The notes beneath the pieces are model-generated. The model was given only the letters and a program-made list of their open reading frames with translations, searched no databases and had not been told where the DNA came from. The position numbers and the translations under genes are program-made. From positions 496,001 through 560,000 of the forward strand of contig JADCLP010000001.1 in the NCBI GenBank assembly GCA_014983025.1: 64,000 nucleotides of DNA. Direction: 5' to 3'. This stretch comes from Erythrobacteraceae bacterium E2-1 Yellow Sea (lineage in GTDB: Bacteria > Pseudomonadota > Alphaproteobacteria > Sphingomonadales > Sphingomonadaceae). This document shows positions 1 to 9,233 of the stretch, one piece after another. Position 1 is the first letter of the stretch. Every line of letters starts with the position of its first letter.

Positions 1-2525
1 GTCGAGTCGCCATCACCATCGGTGAGAGTAAGACTAAAGTCGATCGTCCTGTCGATCGATTCGTCTTGAACGCCGACAGAAACCAGTTCCACTTTGGTGC
101 CGCCGCCGCCGAGCGTTTCGCCATACATTTCAATCGACGAAATGAGCTCACCGCCTGGTGCCGTATACGTGTAAGGCCCGTTGGCATCCGTGTTCAGATC
201 GGCACCGGTAATCGTTACAGCGTCGTAACCGCCACCTACGAAGTGCACCACGATCTGAACGGATTCGCTACCTGTCGCACCTTTGAACTGGAACGTCGCG
301 AAACTGATGTCCGGCATCGTAACGGCAGGAGGAATGAAACCGCCCGGGCCATCGGGATCTTCAAGCGTGTCAGAACCGAAGTCCCACACGAAGAACTGGC
401 CATCGTTGAAGTTGTTGTTGTCGATACCCCAACCAGACGTTGAACCATTAACACCTGCCGTCACAAGGTCAGCTGGCGCAACATTACCAGTGTCGTACCA
501 ATCGACTGGATCGAAGCTGACAGTCGTGTTGTAACCGGAAACAACGGACAGGATGGTCGAACCGCCGTCATCAAGCGCCTGTCCCTGCTCTTCCGGACCT
601 GCACCGAATGCGGTTGCGCCTCCAATCGGCACATCGGTTACATCCGGATCGAGTGGCGTGATCAGCTCAAAAGTGTACTGACCCGAACTCCCAGCTTCCG
701 GATTGACGGTAAGTGTGAACACCAGTGTGTCCAGCGTATCGTCATATACACCATTTCCGGCACTGACATCGGTACCATTGTCGCCGTCATCAACATAACC
801 ATAGAGGACGTTACCATCCTGATAGGTCACTACCGGCAAAGTACCCACGGTAATTCCCGTCGTATCAGCCGAGATCGTCATCGCTGATCCCGTGCCATCG
901 GCTCCTGCTTCAAAGTGCAGTGTTCCAACAGCAGTCGCCGGATTAGTGGTCAGATCATTGTCGATCTGCTGGTCCTGGATGGGTCCCAGCGTCGGTCCAT
1001 CATCTTCGAAGTGGAACGAGTCACCGATGCTGATCGGGTCGCTGGTTACGCTGTCACCATCGTAATCGGTGATCGTCGCGGTCAGCTTGATCGCATCAGC
1101 AATGATCGATTCCGAAGCGTCATCAGCCGGAACGGCATCATACAGCTCGTCGGGATCGGTCGGATCGTTGTGATAGATCGCACGAGCCTGTTCCTGATCG
1201 ATCGTGCCATCTGCATTCAGCGTCAGAGTGAAGGCAACAACACCGGTATCGTTCTCCAGATAACCCTCAACCGTGTTGCCCACGATACGCAGCAGGATGT
1301 CATCCCCGGTCAGCGTGTCGACCAGGCCTGAATTCGTACCGTTGTCATTAAGCAGAACGAAAGCATATGTGATCGCGTTCGTATCGGCAGCACCGTCTGC
1401 ACCATAAAGCGGCGTGAACAGCGTGCTGAAGTCATTCCCGTCACTGTCCGTAACCGGAATATCGTCATCATCGGTCACCAGCACAGGAGCCGTGGCATTG
1501 TTGGCACCAAAGCTTGGGCTGTCATCATCGATGACCACATTATACGAACCGGCCTTGGTGACGATGTCACCATCAGCATCCTTCGCCGTAATCAGCGGAC
1601 CAAAATCAACCGTGATATCAACAACGTTCTCGCTGTCATCCGTATCTGGATGATCAAGCGGACCCTGGAGCGTGAACTGCGCGGCGCCCGTTGATGGATC
1701 AAGGATGGTGAAGGTGAATACCGGCGATCCACCAGCCGTGGCGGTGATTGACGTGGCAGTAACCACATATGTCACCAGCACACCGCCTGAATACAAGGTC
1801 GGCAGCGTCCCTGCAGCACTCGGGTCGAATGCATAGGTCAGCGGCGCATCGGCACCCGCGCTGAAGAAGCTCGAGAAATTCGTGAGAATTCCAGTGGAAT
1901 CACCAACAGCGTCATTCGTCCCATTGTTGGCGATACCGCCCTGCAAACCATCTTCATCTACCGTCGCAATTGCATTCTCAACGCCAACTGGATTGTCAGG
2001 CGTGATGATGACAACATCCGGCTCTTCATTTTCGAACGGGATGATCTCTTCTTCGACCACCACTTCACGGCTGAGTTCGGTGTAAGGCAGCAAATCGCCA
2101 AGGTCGAAAGCGTCTTGCAGGCTTGACGTGCCATCATCAAATTCGCCGCCTGAACTGGGCAATTGGCCGGGCTCAGCCTCTGGATTGATGTCGTCTGCGC
2201 CATTCAACAGGGCGGCAACCGTCTGTGGTGGAATGGCGACGCCATCAATCACCATCTGGGGAACGATAATCGCACCGTCAGGAATGATAATGGTGGAACC
2301 ATCTGCCAGTGTGATGACTATGTCACGGCCCTGGGCGCTGATATCCTCTGGCGAAACACCTGCCGGCAATACCACGACGCCATTGGCATCTGCAGCCAGA
2401 ATTCGTGTTCCAGGTGAAGCACTTGCAGGCGTATCCTGAAGCGAGTTCGAATTCATGTCGAATTCTTTTTCACCGCCATTTTCGACGTCAAAACCGCCGT
2501 GCTTGCTACCTTCAAAGTCAACCAT
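1..2525 (-). CDS. Large type I secreted repeat adhesin (LapA/T1SS-143 type), C-terminus beyond the left edge
   Basis: An open frame runs from an ATG at 2525 to the left edge with no stop, giving about 841 codons. An AAGGGG ribosome site lies about 8 bases upstream of the ATG. The first ~120 residues form an N-terminal module with a segment resembling 'ILAADANGVVVLPAG' and 'PDGAIIVPQMVIDG', as seen in giant biofilm adhesins. After it come Asp/Thr/Gly-rich repeat units with phrases such as 'FTLTLNADGT', 'TFELITPLDP', 'DYDGDSVTSDPI' and 'HFEDDGPTLG', which recall the T1SS-143/DUF5801 repeats of RTX-type exported proteins. There is no Sec signal, as expected for C-terminal type I export. The expected role is surface attachment or biofilm formation. 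Its neighbour, transcribed away from it, is the Tad pilus locus, also an adhesion system. The family is inferred from repeat style; the C-terminal secretion signal is outside the window. Confidence 0.8.
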   Translation of the reverse strand, partial: MVDFEGSKHGGFDVENGGEKEFDMNSNSLQDTPASASPGTRILAADANGVVVLPAGVSPEDISAQGRDIVITLADGSTIIIPDGAIIVPQMVIDGVAIPPQTVAALLNGADDINPEAEPGQLPSSGGEFDDGTSSLQDAFDLGDLLPYTELSREVVVEEEIIPFENEEPDVVIITPDNPVGVENAIATVDEDGLQGGIANNGTNDAVGDSTGILTNFSSFFSAGADAPLTYAFDPSAAGTLPTLYSGGVLVTYVVTATSITATAGGSPVFTFTILDPSTGAAQFTLQGPLDHPDTDDSENVVDITVDFGPLITAKDADGDIVTKAGSYNVVIDDDSPSFGANNATAPVLVTDDDDIPVTDSDGNDFSTLFTPLYGADGAADTNAITYAFVLLNDNGTNSGLVDTLTGDDILLRIVGNTVEGYLENDTGVVAFTLTLNADGTIDQEQARAIYHNDPTDPDELYDAVPADDASESIIADAIKLTATITDYDGDSVTSDPISIGDSFHFEDDGPTLGPIQDQQIDNDLTTNPATAVGTLHFEAGADGTGSAMTISADTTGITVGTLPVVTYQDGNVLYGYVDDGDNGTDVSAGNGVYDDTLDTLVFTLTVNPEAGSSGQYTFELITPLDPDVTDVPIGGATAFGAGPEEQGQALDDGGSTILSVVSGYNTTVSFDPVDWYDTGNVAPADLVTAGVNGSTSGWGIDNNNFNDGQFFVWDFGSDTLEDPDGPGGFIPPAVTMPDISFATFQFKGATGSESVQIVVHFVGGGYDAVTITGADLNTDANGPYTYTAPGGELISSIEMYGETLGGGGTKVELVSVGVQDESIDRTIDFSLTLTDGDGDS

Positions 2526-3505
2526 CTCATTGCCCCTTTGCGAAGGATCGAACCATTCGATCCTGCGTGCAAAACCAAAGATGGAAGGTGGAACGCGCGC
2601 GCTGCACCCCGTTTCCTTAGGGGAAATATCCATATCTGGTTTTGCGGCCCGTCATCTGTTCCCAGCCCATTTCGACGAATCGAATCATGGCTGGGACGAA
2701 TCGTTAGCCAGAGGAAAACAGTGAATCGGAAAGGTTGCAAGCCCGGTAACCATGAAACACGACCAGTCGAATTACGAAAAGTGCCGGATTTTCGGTGTTT
2801 TCCGGCTTTGACGATTGCTGCCGTCCCATAGCGGGACATGCTTTTGCGGCAAGTTAACAGGCGAGCTAACGGTACTACACAAGCAGCTGGCTTAAAAAGC
2901 GGCCAGCCCGCAGCCAGTTTCTGCGACGCCACAATCTAGGGAATGCGGCTTATCTGTTTGTCGCAAAATTCCTGAACACTGGTGCCAGCATCATGATGCA
3001 ACTCAACCGGCTTATATATAGGGATTATATGGTAGAGGGAGGATTAGGATCCTGAGTCCTCGCCAGGATCTTCGGAATAGACAACATATTGTGCCGATTA
3101 GAAAATTTGCCGACTCGCGCCAGATAAACCGAATCACCTGACGAATCATTTGTGCAATTGCGAACATGCCCATTCGATTCATTGTGGCTGAAACGACTCA
3201 AATGCCGCCGCGTTAACCAGTTTTGTTACCTCATTTTATATCTATCTATCTGTTTTTCTGAGATAATTTTTTTCAGTTAGTTTTTCTTTGACCCTAAGAG
3301 GTTAATTGCTGATCATTATGGCAGTTCCGAGGGGACAAGCGTGATGGGCCGGTGCGATATCCGGTATAACAATAACGGGGTCGCGCTGGTTCCAAATGCA
3401 ATACCCCTCTCGGGATATGGTGAACCGGAAATAGATGCCGGAACCAAAGATTGAACAACATGGCTGCTGCAGCTGGCATCCATGGAATTTTATGGGGTAA
3501 TTACA
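2526..3505. other. Divergent intergenic spacer between adhesin and pilin genes
   Basis: About 980 bases with no convincing gene. Short open frames here lack codon bias and ribosome sites. The stretch before the pilin gene (about 3220-3300) is markedly AT-rich and probably holds the promoter of the pilus operon; a TTGACC box sits near 3289 but I see no good -10 partner. The left part must carry the adhesin promoter on the minus strand. Confidence 0.6.
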
Positions 3506-3697
3506 ATGACTTTTCTGAAAAACTTCCTTCGTGACGAATCCGGCGCTTCGGCAGCTGAGTATGCTCTGATCCTGGCCATCGTGGGTGCCGGCATTGCCTT
3601 GGCTGCCTTCAATTTGGGTACTTCGATTAGCGGTGCAATGAACAGCGCAGCTTCTTGTATCGACAGCGCCGGCAGCACTACTGCGCCGACTTGCTAA
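3506..3697 (+). CDS. flp: Flp/Fap-type major pilin
   Basis: A 63-residue prepilin, the building block of the Tad/Flp type IVb pilus. It starts MTFLKNFLRDESG. The leader is cut after this Gly by the dedicated peptidase, giving a mature N-terminus ASAAEYALI with the Glu5-Tyr6 pair that defines Flp pilins, followed by a hydrophobic helix. I chose the ATG at 3506 rather than 3482 because it gives the usual short basic leader and has a GGGG ribosome site 6-8 bases upstream. It is the first gene of the locus and is followed by a strong hairpin, consistent with much higher expression than the assembly genes. Confidence 0.93.
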   Translation: MTFLKNFLRDESGASAAEYALILAIVGAGIALAAFNLGTSISGAMNSAASCIDSAGSTTAPTC

Positions 3698-3716
3698 GTA
3701 ATTTTGATTGATTACG

Positions 3717-3748
3717 CCTGCGGCACCCATCACAATGGGTGTCGCAGG
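3717..3748 (+). terminator. Strong hairpin after the pilin gene (attenuator or partial terminator)
   Basis: A 14-bp stem with one G-T pair (CCTGCGGCACCCAT against ATGGGTGTCGCAGG) and a 4-base CACA loop lies between flp and cpaB. Only a weak T stretch (ATTTTG) follows. It may stop most transcripts after flp or protect the flp mRNA 3' end while letting some polymerase continue into cpaB. Confidence 0.65.
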
Positions 3749-3778
3749 ACATTTTGTCTGAATTACAGGGGGTGAGTT

Positions 3779-4669
3779 ATGAGGGGCCGAAATCTCCTCA
3801 TCGTGGTATTGGCTGCATTGATTGGCCTGATCGCGGTGTATCTCGCAAATTCATATTTCTCTGGCGTGCAAACCCGCCAGGAACGTGAAGCAGAAGCAAA
3901 CCGGATGGCTCGCATCGTCGTTGCCACACAGGACTTCCAATTCGGGTCTCCATTGACCACCACCAATCTGCGGCTGGCCAATTGGCCGGCCAATTCTGTT
4001 CCGCAAGGTGCCTTCGTATCTGTCGAGGAAGCGACCAGAGGCGGTCGCGTGGCACTGCGGCCCATCGCCATTGGCGAACCCATTCTGCAAAGCAAGGTCA
4101 GCGGCGAAGGCGGTCGGGCAACCCTGTCTGCCATCCTTCCCGAAGAACTGCGCGCAGTCACCATTCCGGTGAACCAGGTTTCCGGTGTCGCTGGTTTCGT
4201 ACGTGCAGGCGATGTTGTTGACGTGATGCTGACCCGCCAGATCCCGGGTGACGGGGCAACTGGGCAAGACAAGATGGTCAATATCGTGCTGGAAAATGTG
4301 CTTGTCCTGGCGATTGACCAGATCGCGGATGAAAACAATACAGCGCCCAAAGTTGGCCGAACAGCAACTGTGCAAACAGATATTATCGGCGCACAGAAAC
4401 TGACCCTGGCACGCCAGGTCGGGGCGCTCAGCCTGGCATTGCGCAATGTCGAAAATCAGGTTGTTGGCGGCACAAGAGTGGTTACCACCAGTGATCTTGG
4501 CGCAAATGGATATTACATTGCCGCCCGTCGCGAAACGCCTGCTGCGGCTGCTCCGCCCGTCGTAACCGGTTCTGGTACAGTCACTCGCAAATATAGCGGC
4601 CCCACCATGTCTGTGGTGCGCGGCACACAGCCAACAACATATGAAGTCAAACGCAAGGGGGGGTACTGA
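3779..4669 (+). CDS. cpaB: Flp pilus assembly protein CpaB/RcpC
   Basis: A 296-residue inner-membrane/periplasmic component of the Tad pilus machine. An N-terminal membrane helix (about residues 5-25, LLIVVLAALIGLIAVYL) is followed by a SAF-like domain (about 45-110) and the RcpC domain ('ELRAVTIPVNQVSGVAGFVRAGDVVDVMLT'-type region, about 120-220), thought to act around the secretin channel. The ribosome site GGGGGTGAG precedes the ATG. It lies 82 bases after flp and one base before cpaC, so it is clearly in the operon. Confidence 0.92.
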   Translation: MRGRNLLIVVLAALIGLIAVYLANSYFSGVQTRQEREAEANRMARIVVATQDFQFGSPLTTTNLRLANWPANSVPQGAFVSVEEATRGGRVALRPIAIGEPILQSKVSGEGGRATLSAILPEELRAVTIPVNQVSGVAGFVRAGDVVDVMLTRQIPGDGATGQDKMVNIVLENVLVLAIDQIADENNTAPKVGRTATVQTDIIGAQKLTLARQVGALSLALRNVENQVVGGTRVVTTSDLGANGYYIAARRETPAAAAPPVVTGSGTVTRKYSGPTMSVVRGTQPTTYEVKRKGGY

Positions 4670-4670
4670 T

Positions 4671-6089
4671 ATGCGTATCAGCCTAAAAACTTTCAGCGCG
4701 GCCATTGCGCTGGGTGTCGCCCCTCTGGTGGCGACACCTCTGGCGGCACAGGGGTCTGAAACATCAATACATGCCGGTTCTGTTGAAGTTCCGGTGAACA
4801 AGAGCCAGGTCATCACTGCCGATCGCCCCATTTCACGGGCCATGATCGGCAATGATTCTGTGGCTGATATTTTTCCTATCTCTGATCGTTCGGTCTATGT
4901 GCTGGGCAAGAGCTTGGGTACGACCAGCCTGACTTTGTATGATCGCGGCAACAATGTGATGGCGGTAATGGATGTTGCCGTTGGCCCTGACGTGATCGGC
5001 CTGCGCGAACAAATGGCCACACTGATGCCGGGCGAAAATATCGAAGCACGCATTTCGAATGAATCGATCGTGCTGAGCGGCACAGTCAGTGGCGCAGGCA
5101 TTGCTGACCGTGCAGTTCAACTGGCCAAGGCTTACGCTGGCGACAAGGTCGTGAACCTGATGGCACTGGGCGGTAGCCAGCAGGTGATGCTGGAAGTACG
5201 CTTTGCCGAGGTGTCACGTGGCGTGGGCAAGGATCTGGGTGTCAGCTCCTTCTTTCGCTCCAACGGTGGCAGGTTCAATGGCGCAATCGGGTCAGGGGCC
5301 AGCCTGACTGGCAATGACGTTCTCGGCCTTGATTCCATCACTGGCTCATTCGGCGTAATCACGCGCAGTTTCTCTGATGTATTGGGCCTTGATATCGATG
5401 TTGCGCTAGACACGCTGGAGAGCAAGGGTCTGTCCAAGACACTGGCAGAACCAACACTGGTTGCCTTGTCAGGTGAACGGGCATCGTTCCTTGCTGGTGG
5501 TGAATTTCCTATCCCCGTGGCACAATCCAATTCCGGCCAGACCACTGGGGGCGGCAACACGGCTATTACGGTTCAGTTCAAGCCCTTTGGCGTCAGCCTG
5601 GGCTTCACCCCGACCGTGCTTTCAGACAAAACCATCAATCTGGTGGTCGAACCTGAAGTAAGCTCAATCGACCCGACGGCTTCCGTCACGGTTGGCGGCT
5701 TGACCGTTCCCGGTCTGCAGACCCGCCGTGCCAGCACTGTTCTGGAACTGCGCGATGGTGAAAGCTTTGCCATTGCCGGGTTGATCCAGCAGGATTTCAA
5801 GACCACAGTTGAACAGGTGCCGCTGCTTGGCTCGCTGCCGATCATCGGGTCCCTGTTCCGTTCGTCCAGCTTCCAGAAGGGCGAAACAGAGCTGCTGATC
5901 GTGGTGACCCCGCGACTGGTCCAACCGATCCGTCCTGATCAGGTGCGCCTGCCGACCGATCGCGTAGCTGACCCTGTGCAAGCAGATGTGCTATTGAATG
6001 GGACAGCCTATCGCCCCGTTCCAGTTGAACCCAATGGTTCAGAGCCTGCAAGTGCCGAACAGGCCAAGGAGGATGATTATGACTATTAA
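4671..6089 (+). CDS. cpaC: Tad pilus secretin CpaC/RcpA
   Basis: A 472-residue outer-membrane secretin that forms the pore for the Flp pilus. A signal peptide ends near 'ATPLAAQ' (about residue 26). The N-terminal pilus-specific domain ('VPVNKSQVITADRPI') is followed by a BON-like segment and the C-terminal secretin domain, with 'LAEPTLVALSGERASFLAGGE' and the 'VPLLGSLPIIGSLFRS' signature near residue 385. I take the ATG at 4671, right after the cpaB stop, because it starts the signal peptide and follows a G-rich ribosome site. The upstream in-frame ATG at 4641 lies inside cpaB. The end overlaps the next gene. Confidence 0.94.
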   Translation: MRISLKTFSAAIALGVAPLVATPLAAQGSETSIHAGSVEVPVNKSQVITADRPISRAMIGNDSVADIFPISDRSVYVLGKSLGTTSLTLYDRGNNVMAVMDVAVGPDVIGLREQMATLMPGENIEARISNESIVLSGTVSGAGIADRAVQLAKAYAGDKVVNLMALGGSQQVMLEVRFAEVSRGVGKDLGVSSFFRSNGGRFNGAIGSGASLTGNDVLGLDSITGSFGVITRSFSDVLGLDIDVALDTLESKGLSKTLAEPTLVALSGERASFLAGGEFPIPVAQSNSGQTTGGGNTAITVQFKPFGVSLGFTPTVLSDKTINLVVEPEVSSIDPTASVTVGGLTVPGLQTRRASTVLELRDGESFAIAGLIQQDFKTTVEQVPLLGSLPIIGSLFRSSSFQKGETELLIVVTPRLVQPIRPDQVRLPTDRVADPVQADVLLNGTAYRPVPVEPNGSEPASAEQAKEDDYDY

Positions 6090-6378
6090 GCGTCTTGCCC
6101 TTCCCCTTGCCATTTCAGGCCTGGCTCTAACCGGCTGTGTCTCTGTCGCCGACAAGGAATTCGTTGGCTATCAGGACCCTGGCTTTGGTGAGGCCAATCG
6201 TGCGACATATGCTGCCATGGTGGTCGATCCAGATCCGCAATATGACACGCCAATTCCGGAAACCAGCGCTGCCCATGCAGCTGCCGCAATTGAACGTTAT
6301 AACAATGACGCTGTGAAAGAACCGGAGCGCCAGAGCACGACACGATCAATCAGTCGCGGCGGCGGCAGCGGCAATTAA
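6079..6378 (+). CDS. Small Tad-locus lipoprotein in the usual cpaD position
   Basis: A 99-residue protein with a lipoprotein signal (ALPLAISGLALTGC, Cys at about residue 20). The ATG at 6079 follows an AAGGAGG ribosome site at good spacing and overlaps the end of cpaC by 11 bases. The mature part is short and polar, with a Gly/Ser-rich tail. In Caulobacter-type loci this slot is occupied by the larger lipoprotein CpaD. I cannot align this one with CpaD, so it is either a reduced functional analogue or an unrelated small pilotin-like lipoprotein. An outer-membrane role with the secretin is inferred from position. Confidence 0.8.
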   Translation: MTIKRLALPLAISGLALTGCVSVADKEFVGYQDPGFGEANRATYAAMVVDPDPQYDTPIPETSAAHAAAAIERYNNDAVKEPERQSTTRSISRGGGSGN

Positions 6379-6398
6379 GCTCGAAAGTATGAGGAACT

Positions 6399-8078
6399 AT
6401 GGCCAAAAAATCGCAACATAGGTTTTTCAGGGATGAACTTGGGGCCGTTGCGGCCACCTATGCACTCGCCCTTGTTCCTCTGATTGCGGTTACCGGCCTG
6501 GCCTTTGACTATGCCCGTGTCGCGGGCATGGAAACCGAATTGCAAAACGCGGCAGATCAGGCAGCACTGGCCGGGGCCACGCAGCTTACCCGAACAAGTG
6601 GTTCGATGGAGCGCGCCATCGCCGCTATCCAGGGCGGGCTGGTTGCCAATAACACTGCATTTTCCAATGATGGTGCTGGAAATACGGTGGCCATAACCAA
6701 TGCTGCGCAGATAGTTTTTTATTCAAGCAAAGCAGATGCTGAAGCAGGCACGAACAGCTTTACCGATACGAGCAGGTTCGCCGATGCACGCTTTGTCGAG
6801 GTTACAGTCGATACGCGTGAAGCACGCTATGCGCTGACTCCAATCGTCGGGGCGATAAAAGGTAGCCTGAATGCGCAGGCCGTGGCCGGCGTGGGTTCGG
6901 CTTTGTGCCGTATTCCACCCTTGATGATCTGCAATCCATACGAGCCAGAAAATCCAGATGTCGATGCGCCGGAAGACGCATTCGATTTTAACGATGCCAA
7001 AGGCAAAGGTTTATTGCTGAAACCAGGCGGAGGTAGCCAGTGGACGCCTGGCAATTACGGCTATCTGGATATCGGGACCAATGGTGCCGTCGGTGTACGC
7101 GAAGCACTGGGATGGAACAGCCCCGGAGGCGAGTGCGTATCTCAAGATGGGATCGATACTGAAGATCCGGCCGATGTTGACGCAACCGTCGACACACAGA
7201 CAGGTAATATCGCTAGCGGCCCTCAAGCCATCAATACCCGATTTGATATCTATTCGACCCAGGGTTGCATCAATGATGGCACCTGTTCACCAGCGTATAA
7301 TTCACGCAAGGATCTGATGCGTCCTGTCACCCCTGCACCTGCAGCAGGCAATTCCTGCGATATTCATGCTGATGGGTGGCAGGAATCTCCAAACGCGTAT
7401 CACCCCACTACAGTAGCGCCGGTTTCCGACACTACTGTGATCGATTCCATGGGGCACCCGCGTGACATTTGTCACGCCGTCGAAGACAGCAATGGCTCCC
7501 CAATCCCTGGTAATTGCCACGATGCCAGGCTTGGCGATGGCATCTGGGACAGAGACGCCTATTTCCGTACTTATTTTGGTTGGGCCGCCTATGGTGCACC
7601 AGGTGGATGGGATGCACAATTGACCGGCATCACCATGGAAAATACACCTGGAAACGATATTCAGAATATCAGCCGTTACGATGTCTATAAGTGGGAAGAA
7701 AAAAACGACACACGTCTTGCCGATAAACTGGCTGCAGCGCCAAACACTGGTTTAACCACGCGCAACAAACCAGTTTGCGGGGCGGTGCAGGGAACTTTGG
7801 GTTATTCCACTGCAGTGCACCCTTTCGACCGCAGGCGGATCACTGTTGCTGTGGTGAATTGCAATCGGCACGAGGTTAAAGGCAACTCTCCCAATGTTCC
7901 TGTCGTTACCTGGGCCGATGTTTTTCTGGTGCAACCATCTTATGCGCGTGGGCAAGGCGGCAAATTCTCCAAGAAAGACCAGATCTACGGTGAGATCATC
8001 GGTGAAACTGACATTACACGTGTAGGTGCGCCAGTTGGCCCTACGATCCGTCGTGATATGCCATATCTGGTGAAATGA
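6399..8078 (+). CDS. tadG: TadG-like pilus-associated protein with pseudopilin-type N-terminus
   Basis: A 559-residue protein. The N-terminus 'RDELGAVAATYALALVPL' resembles a prepilin-like leader and helix, but the +5 position is Thr instead of Glu, so peptidase processing is uncertain. A 'NAADQAALAGATQL' segment after the helix is typical of TadG. The rest is a large extracytoplasmic domain rich in Asn, Gly and paired Cys without a recognised fold. TadG proteins anchor or cap the Flp pilus machinery. The ATG follows a GAGGAAC ribosome site. The gene overlaps the following tadE by four bases (ATGA). Confidence 0.85.
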   Translation: MAKKSQHRFFRDELGAVAATYALALVPLIAVTGLAFDYARVAGMETELQNAADQAALAGATQLTRTSGSMERAIAAIQGGLVANNTAFSNDGAGNTVAITNAAQIVFYSSKADAEAGTNSFTDTSRFADARFVEVTVDTREARYALTPIVGAIKGSLNAQAVAGVGSALCRIPPLMICNPYEPENPDVDAPEDAFDFNDAKGKGLLLKPGGGSQWTPGNYGYLDIGTNGAVGVREALGWNSPGGECVSQDGIDTEDPADVDATVDTQTGNIASGPQAINTRFDIYSTQGCINDGTCSPAYNSRKDLMRPVTPAPAAGNSCDIHADGWQESPNAYHPTTVAPVSDTTVIDSMGHPRDICHAVEDSNGSPIPGNCHDARLGDGIWDRDAYFRTYFGWAAYGAPGGWDAQLTGITMENTPGNDIQNISRYDVYKWEEKNDTRLADKLAAAPNTGLTTRNKPVCGAVQGTLGYSTAVHPFDRRRITVAVVNCNRHEVKGNSPNVPVVTWADVFLVQPSYARGQGGKFSKKDQIYGEIIGETDITRVGAPVGPTIRRDMPYLVK

Positions 8079-8584
8079 TGATGCGCCGTAGCCTTCTCTC
8101 ATGCACGAAAGGTGCCGCCGCTGCGGAAATGGCTTTGATCCTGCCACTTTCCCTGCTGCTGCTTTTTACTGCACTCGAGGCTGGTCACTATATGTATCAG
8201 CGGCATCAGGTCGTGAAAGGTTTACGGGATGGGGCACGATACGCTGCCCGCCAAAGCTTTGATCTGATCAACTGCCGTAATGGGACAGGAACCATTGACA
8301 GCACTGTTGCGGCAACAGTTATTAATTTGGCCAGGACAGGCCAGATAGCCAACGGCAGCCCGCGTGTCAGCAACTGGCCTGCGACAGCCCCAGGCATCAC
8401 TGTTAGCGTTAGCTGCCCTACCGCAGCCGAAGCAGAAACTGGCCTGTATGATTCCGGCGAACCAGCTCCTCAGGTCAATATCAGCACAGATTTCTCATAT
8501 GATTCACTGTTTAGTGGATTGGGCGTTCTGGATGACACAATTCACATTGTTGCGGACCAGCAAGCAACGGTGATGGGCTTATGA
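8075..8584 (+). CDS. tadE: TadE-family pseudopilin
   Basis: A 169-residue minor pilin-like protein. The leader ends in Lys-Gly and the mature part begins AAAAEMALILPL, with Glu at +5 as in TadE pseudopilins processed by the Tad peptidase, followed by a helix of about 20 residues and a small periplasmic domain. 'GARYAARQ' after the helix is a family hallmark. The start overlaps the tadG stop and the end overlaps the next tadE-like gene, both as ATGA, so translation is probably coupled. Confidence 0.88.
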   Translation: MMMRRSLLSCTKGAAAAEMALILPLSLLLLFTALEAGHYMYQRHQVVKGLRDGARYAARQSFDLINCRNGTGTIDSTVAATVINLARTGQIANGSPRVSNWPATAPGITVSVSCPTAAEAETGLYDSGEPAPQVNISTDFSYDSLFSGLGVLDDTIHIVADQQATVMGL

Positions 8585-9225
8585 CGCGCTGCAACTTCTT
8601 TGACCGTTTCTGGCGCGATGAGAGCGGCCTCGCGGCCGAATTCGCGCTTGTATTGCCTCTGCTCCTGCTGCTCCTTCTCGGCACAATTGATGTCGGTTTT
8701 TACGCTTATCGTATCAACACGGCTGAAAAAGCCACTCAGGTTGGAGCCCGTTGGGCGGCGGTTACAGATCCAGTTGCTGCTGAGCTGAAAACCGAAAGCT
8801 ATGTAAACGAGACCATAGGCACTACAGACCTTGGCCAAGGGGATCGCATCCCATTGGCAGATTTCAGTATTATCTGCACTTCAACTGGGGCAACCTGCGC
8901 CTGCACCGGTAACGACTGCCTGCAAAACAGTTATACCAGAGATAGCGCAGCATTTGATCGTCTGGCTGGGCGAATGCAGCAAATATTCCCGGCTATTCAG
9001 GATAGCAATATTCAGATTGAATATTCGGGTTCAGGACTTGGTTTCGCAGGCAACCCCACTGGGCCGGACAGTTCTCCACTTATTACAATTCGTTTGACTG
9101 GCATGAGCTACTCCCCAATAGCATTTTCACCGCTAGGCGGCACTGTCGGCCTGCCGGATTTTGCCTATTCCATCACCTCTGAAGATCTGGATTGCGCCGA
9201 TCCAAACGTTTGTGATTCAAATTGA
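8581..9225 (+). CDS. Second TadE-like pseudopilin
   Basis: A 214-residue TadE/TadF-type protein. 'RDESGLAAEFALVLPLLLLLLL' gives a prepilin-like leader, an acidic residue near the start of the mature helix and a very hydrophobic segment. 'EKATQVGARWAAV' follows, as in other TadE-like proteins. The C-terminal region carries Cys residues. The last ~45 residues are repeated in the small reading frame immediately downstream. It overlaps tadE by four bases. Confidence 0.85.
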   Translation: MTRCNFFDRFWRDESGLAAEFALVLPLLLLLLLGTIDVGFYAYRINTAEKATQVGARWAAVTDPVAAELKTESYVNETIGTTDLGQGDRIPLADFSIICTSTGATCACTGNDCLQNSYTRDSAAFDRLAGRMQQIFPAIQDSNIQIEYSGSGLGFAGNPTGPDSSPLITIRLTGMSYSPIAFSPLGGTVGLPDFAYSITSEDLDCADPNVCDSN

Positions 9226-9233
9226 GGGGCGAG

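Noticed and set aside
3302..3733. A 143-codon minus-strand frame over the pilin gene
   Set aside because: Antisense to flp with no ribosome site; the pilin signature on the plus strand is unmistakable.
3851..4852. A 333-codon minus-strand frame across cpaB and cpaC
   Set aside because: Antisense to two clear pilus genes, Cys/His-rich without family features.
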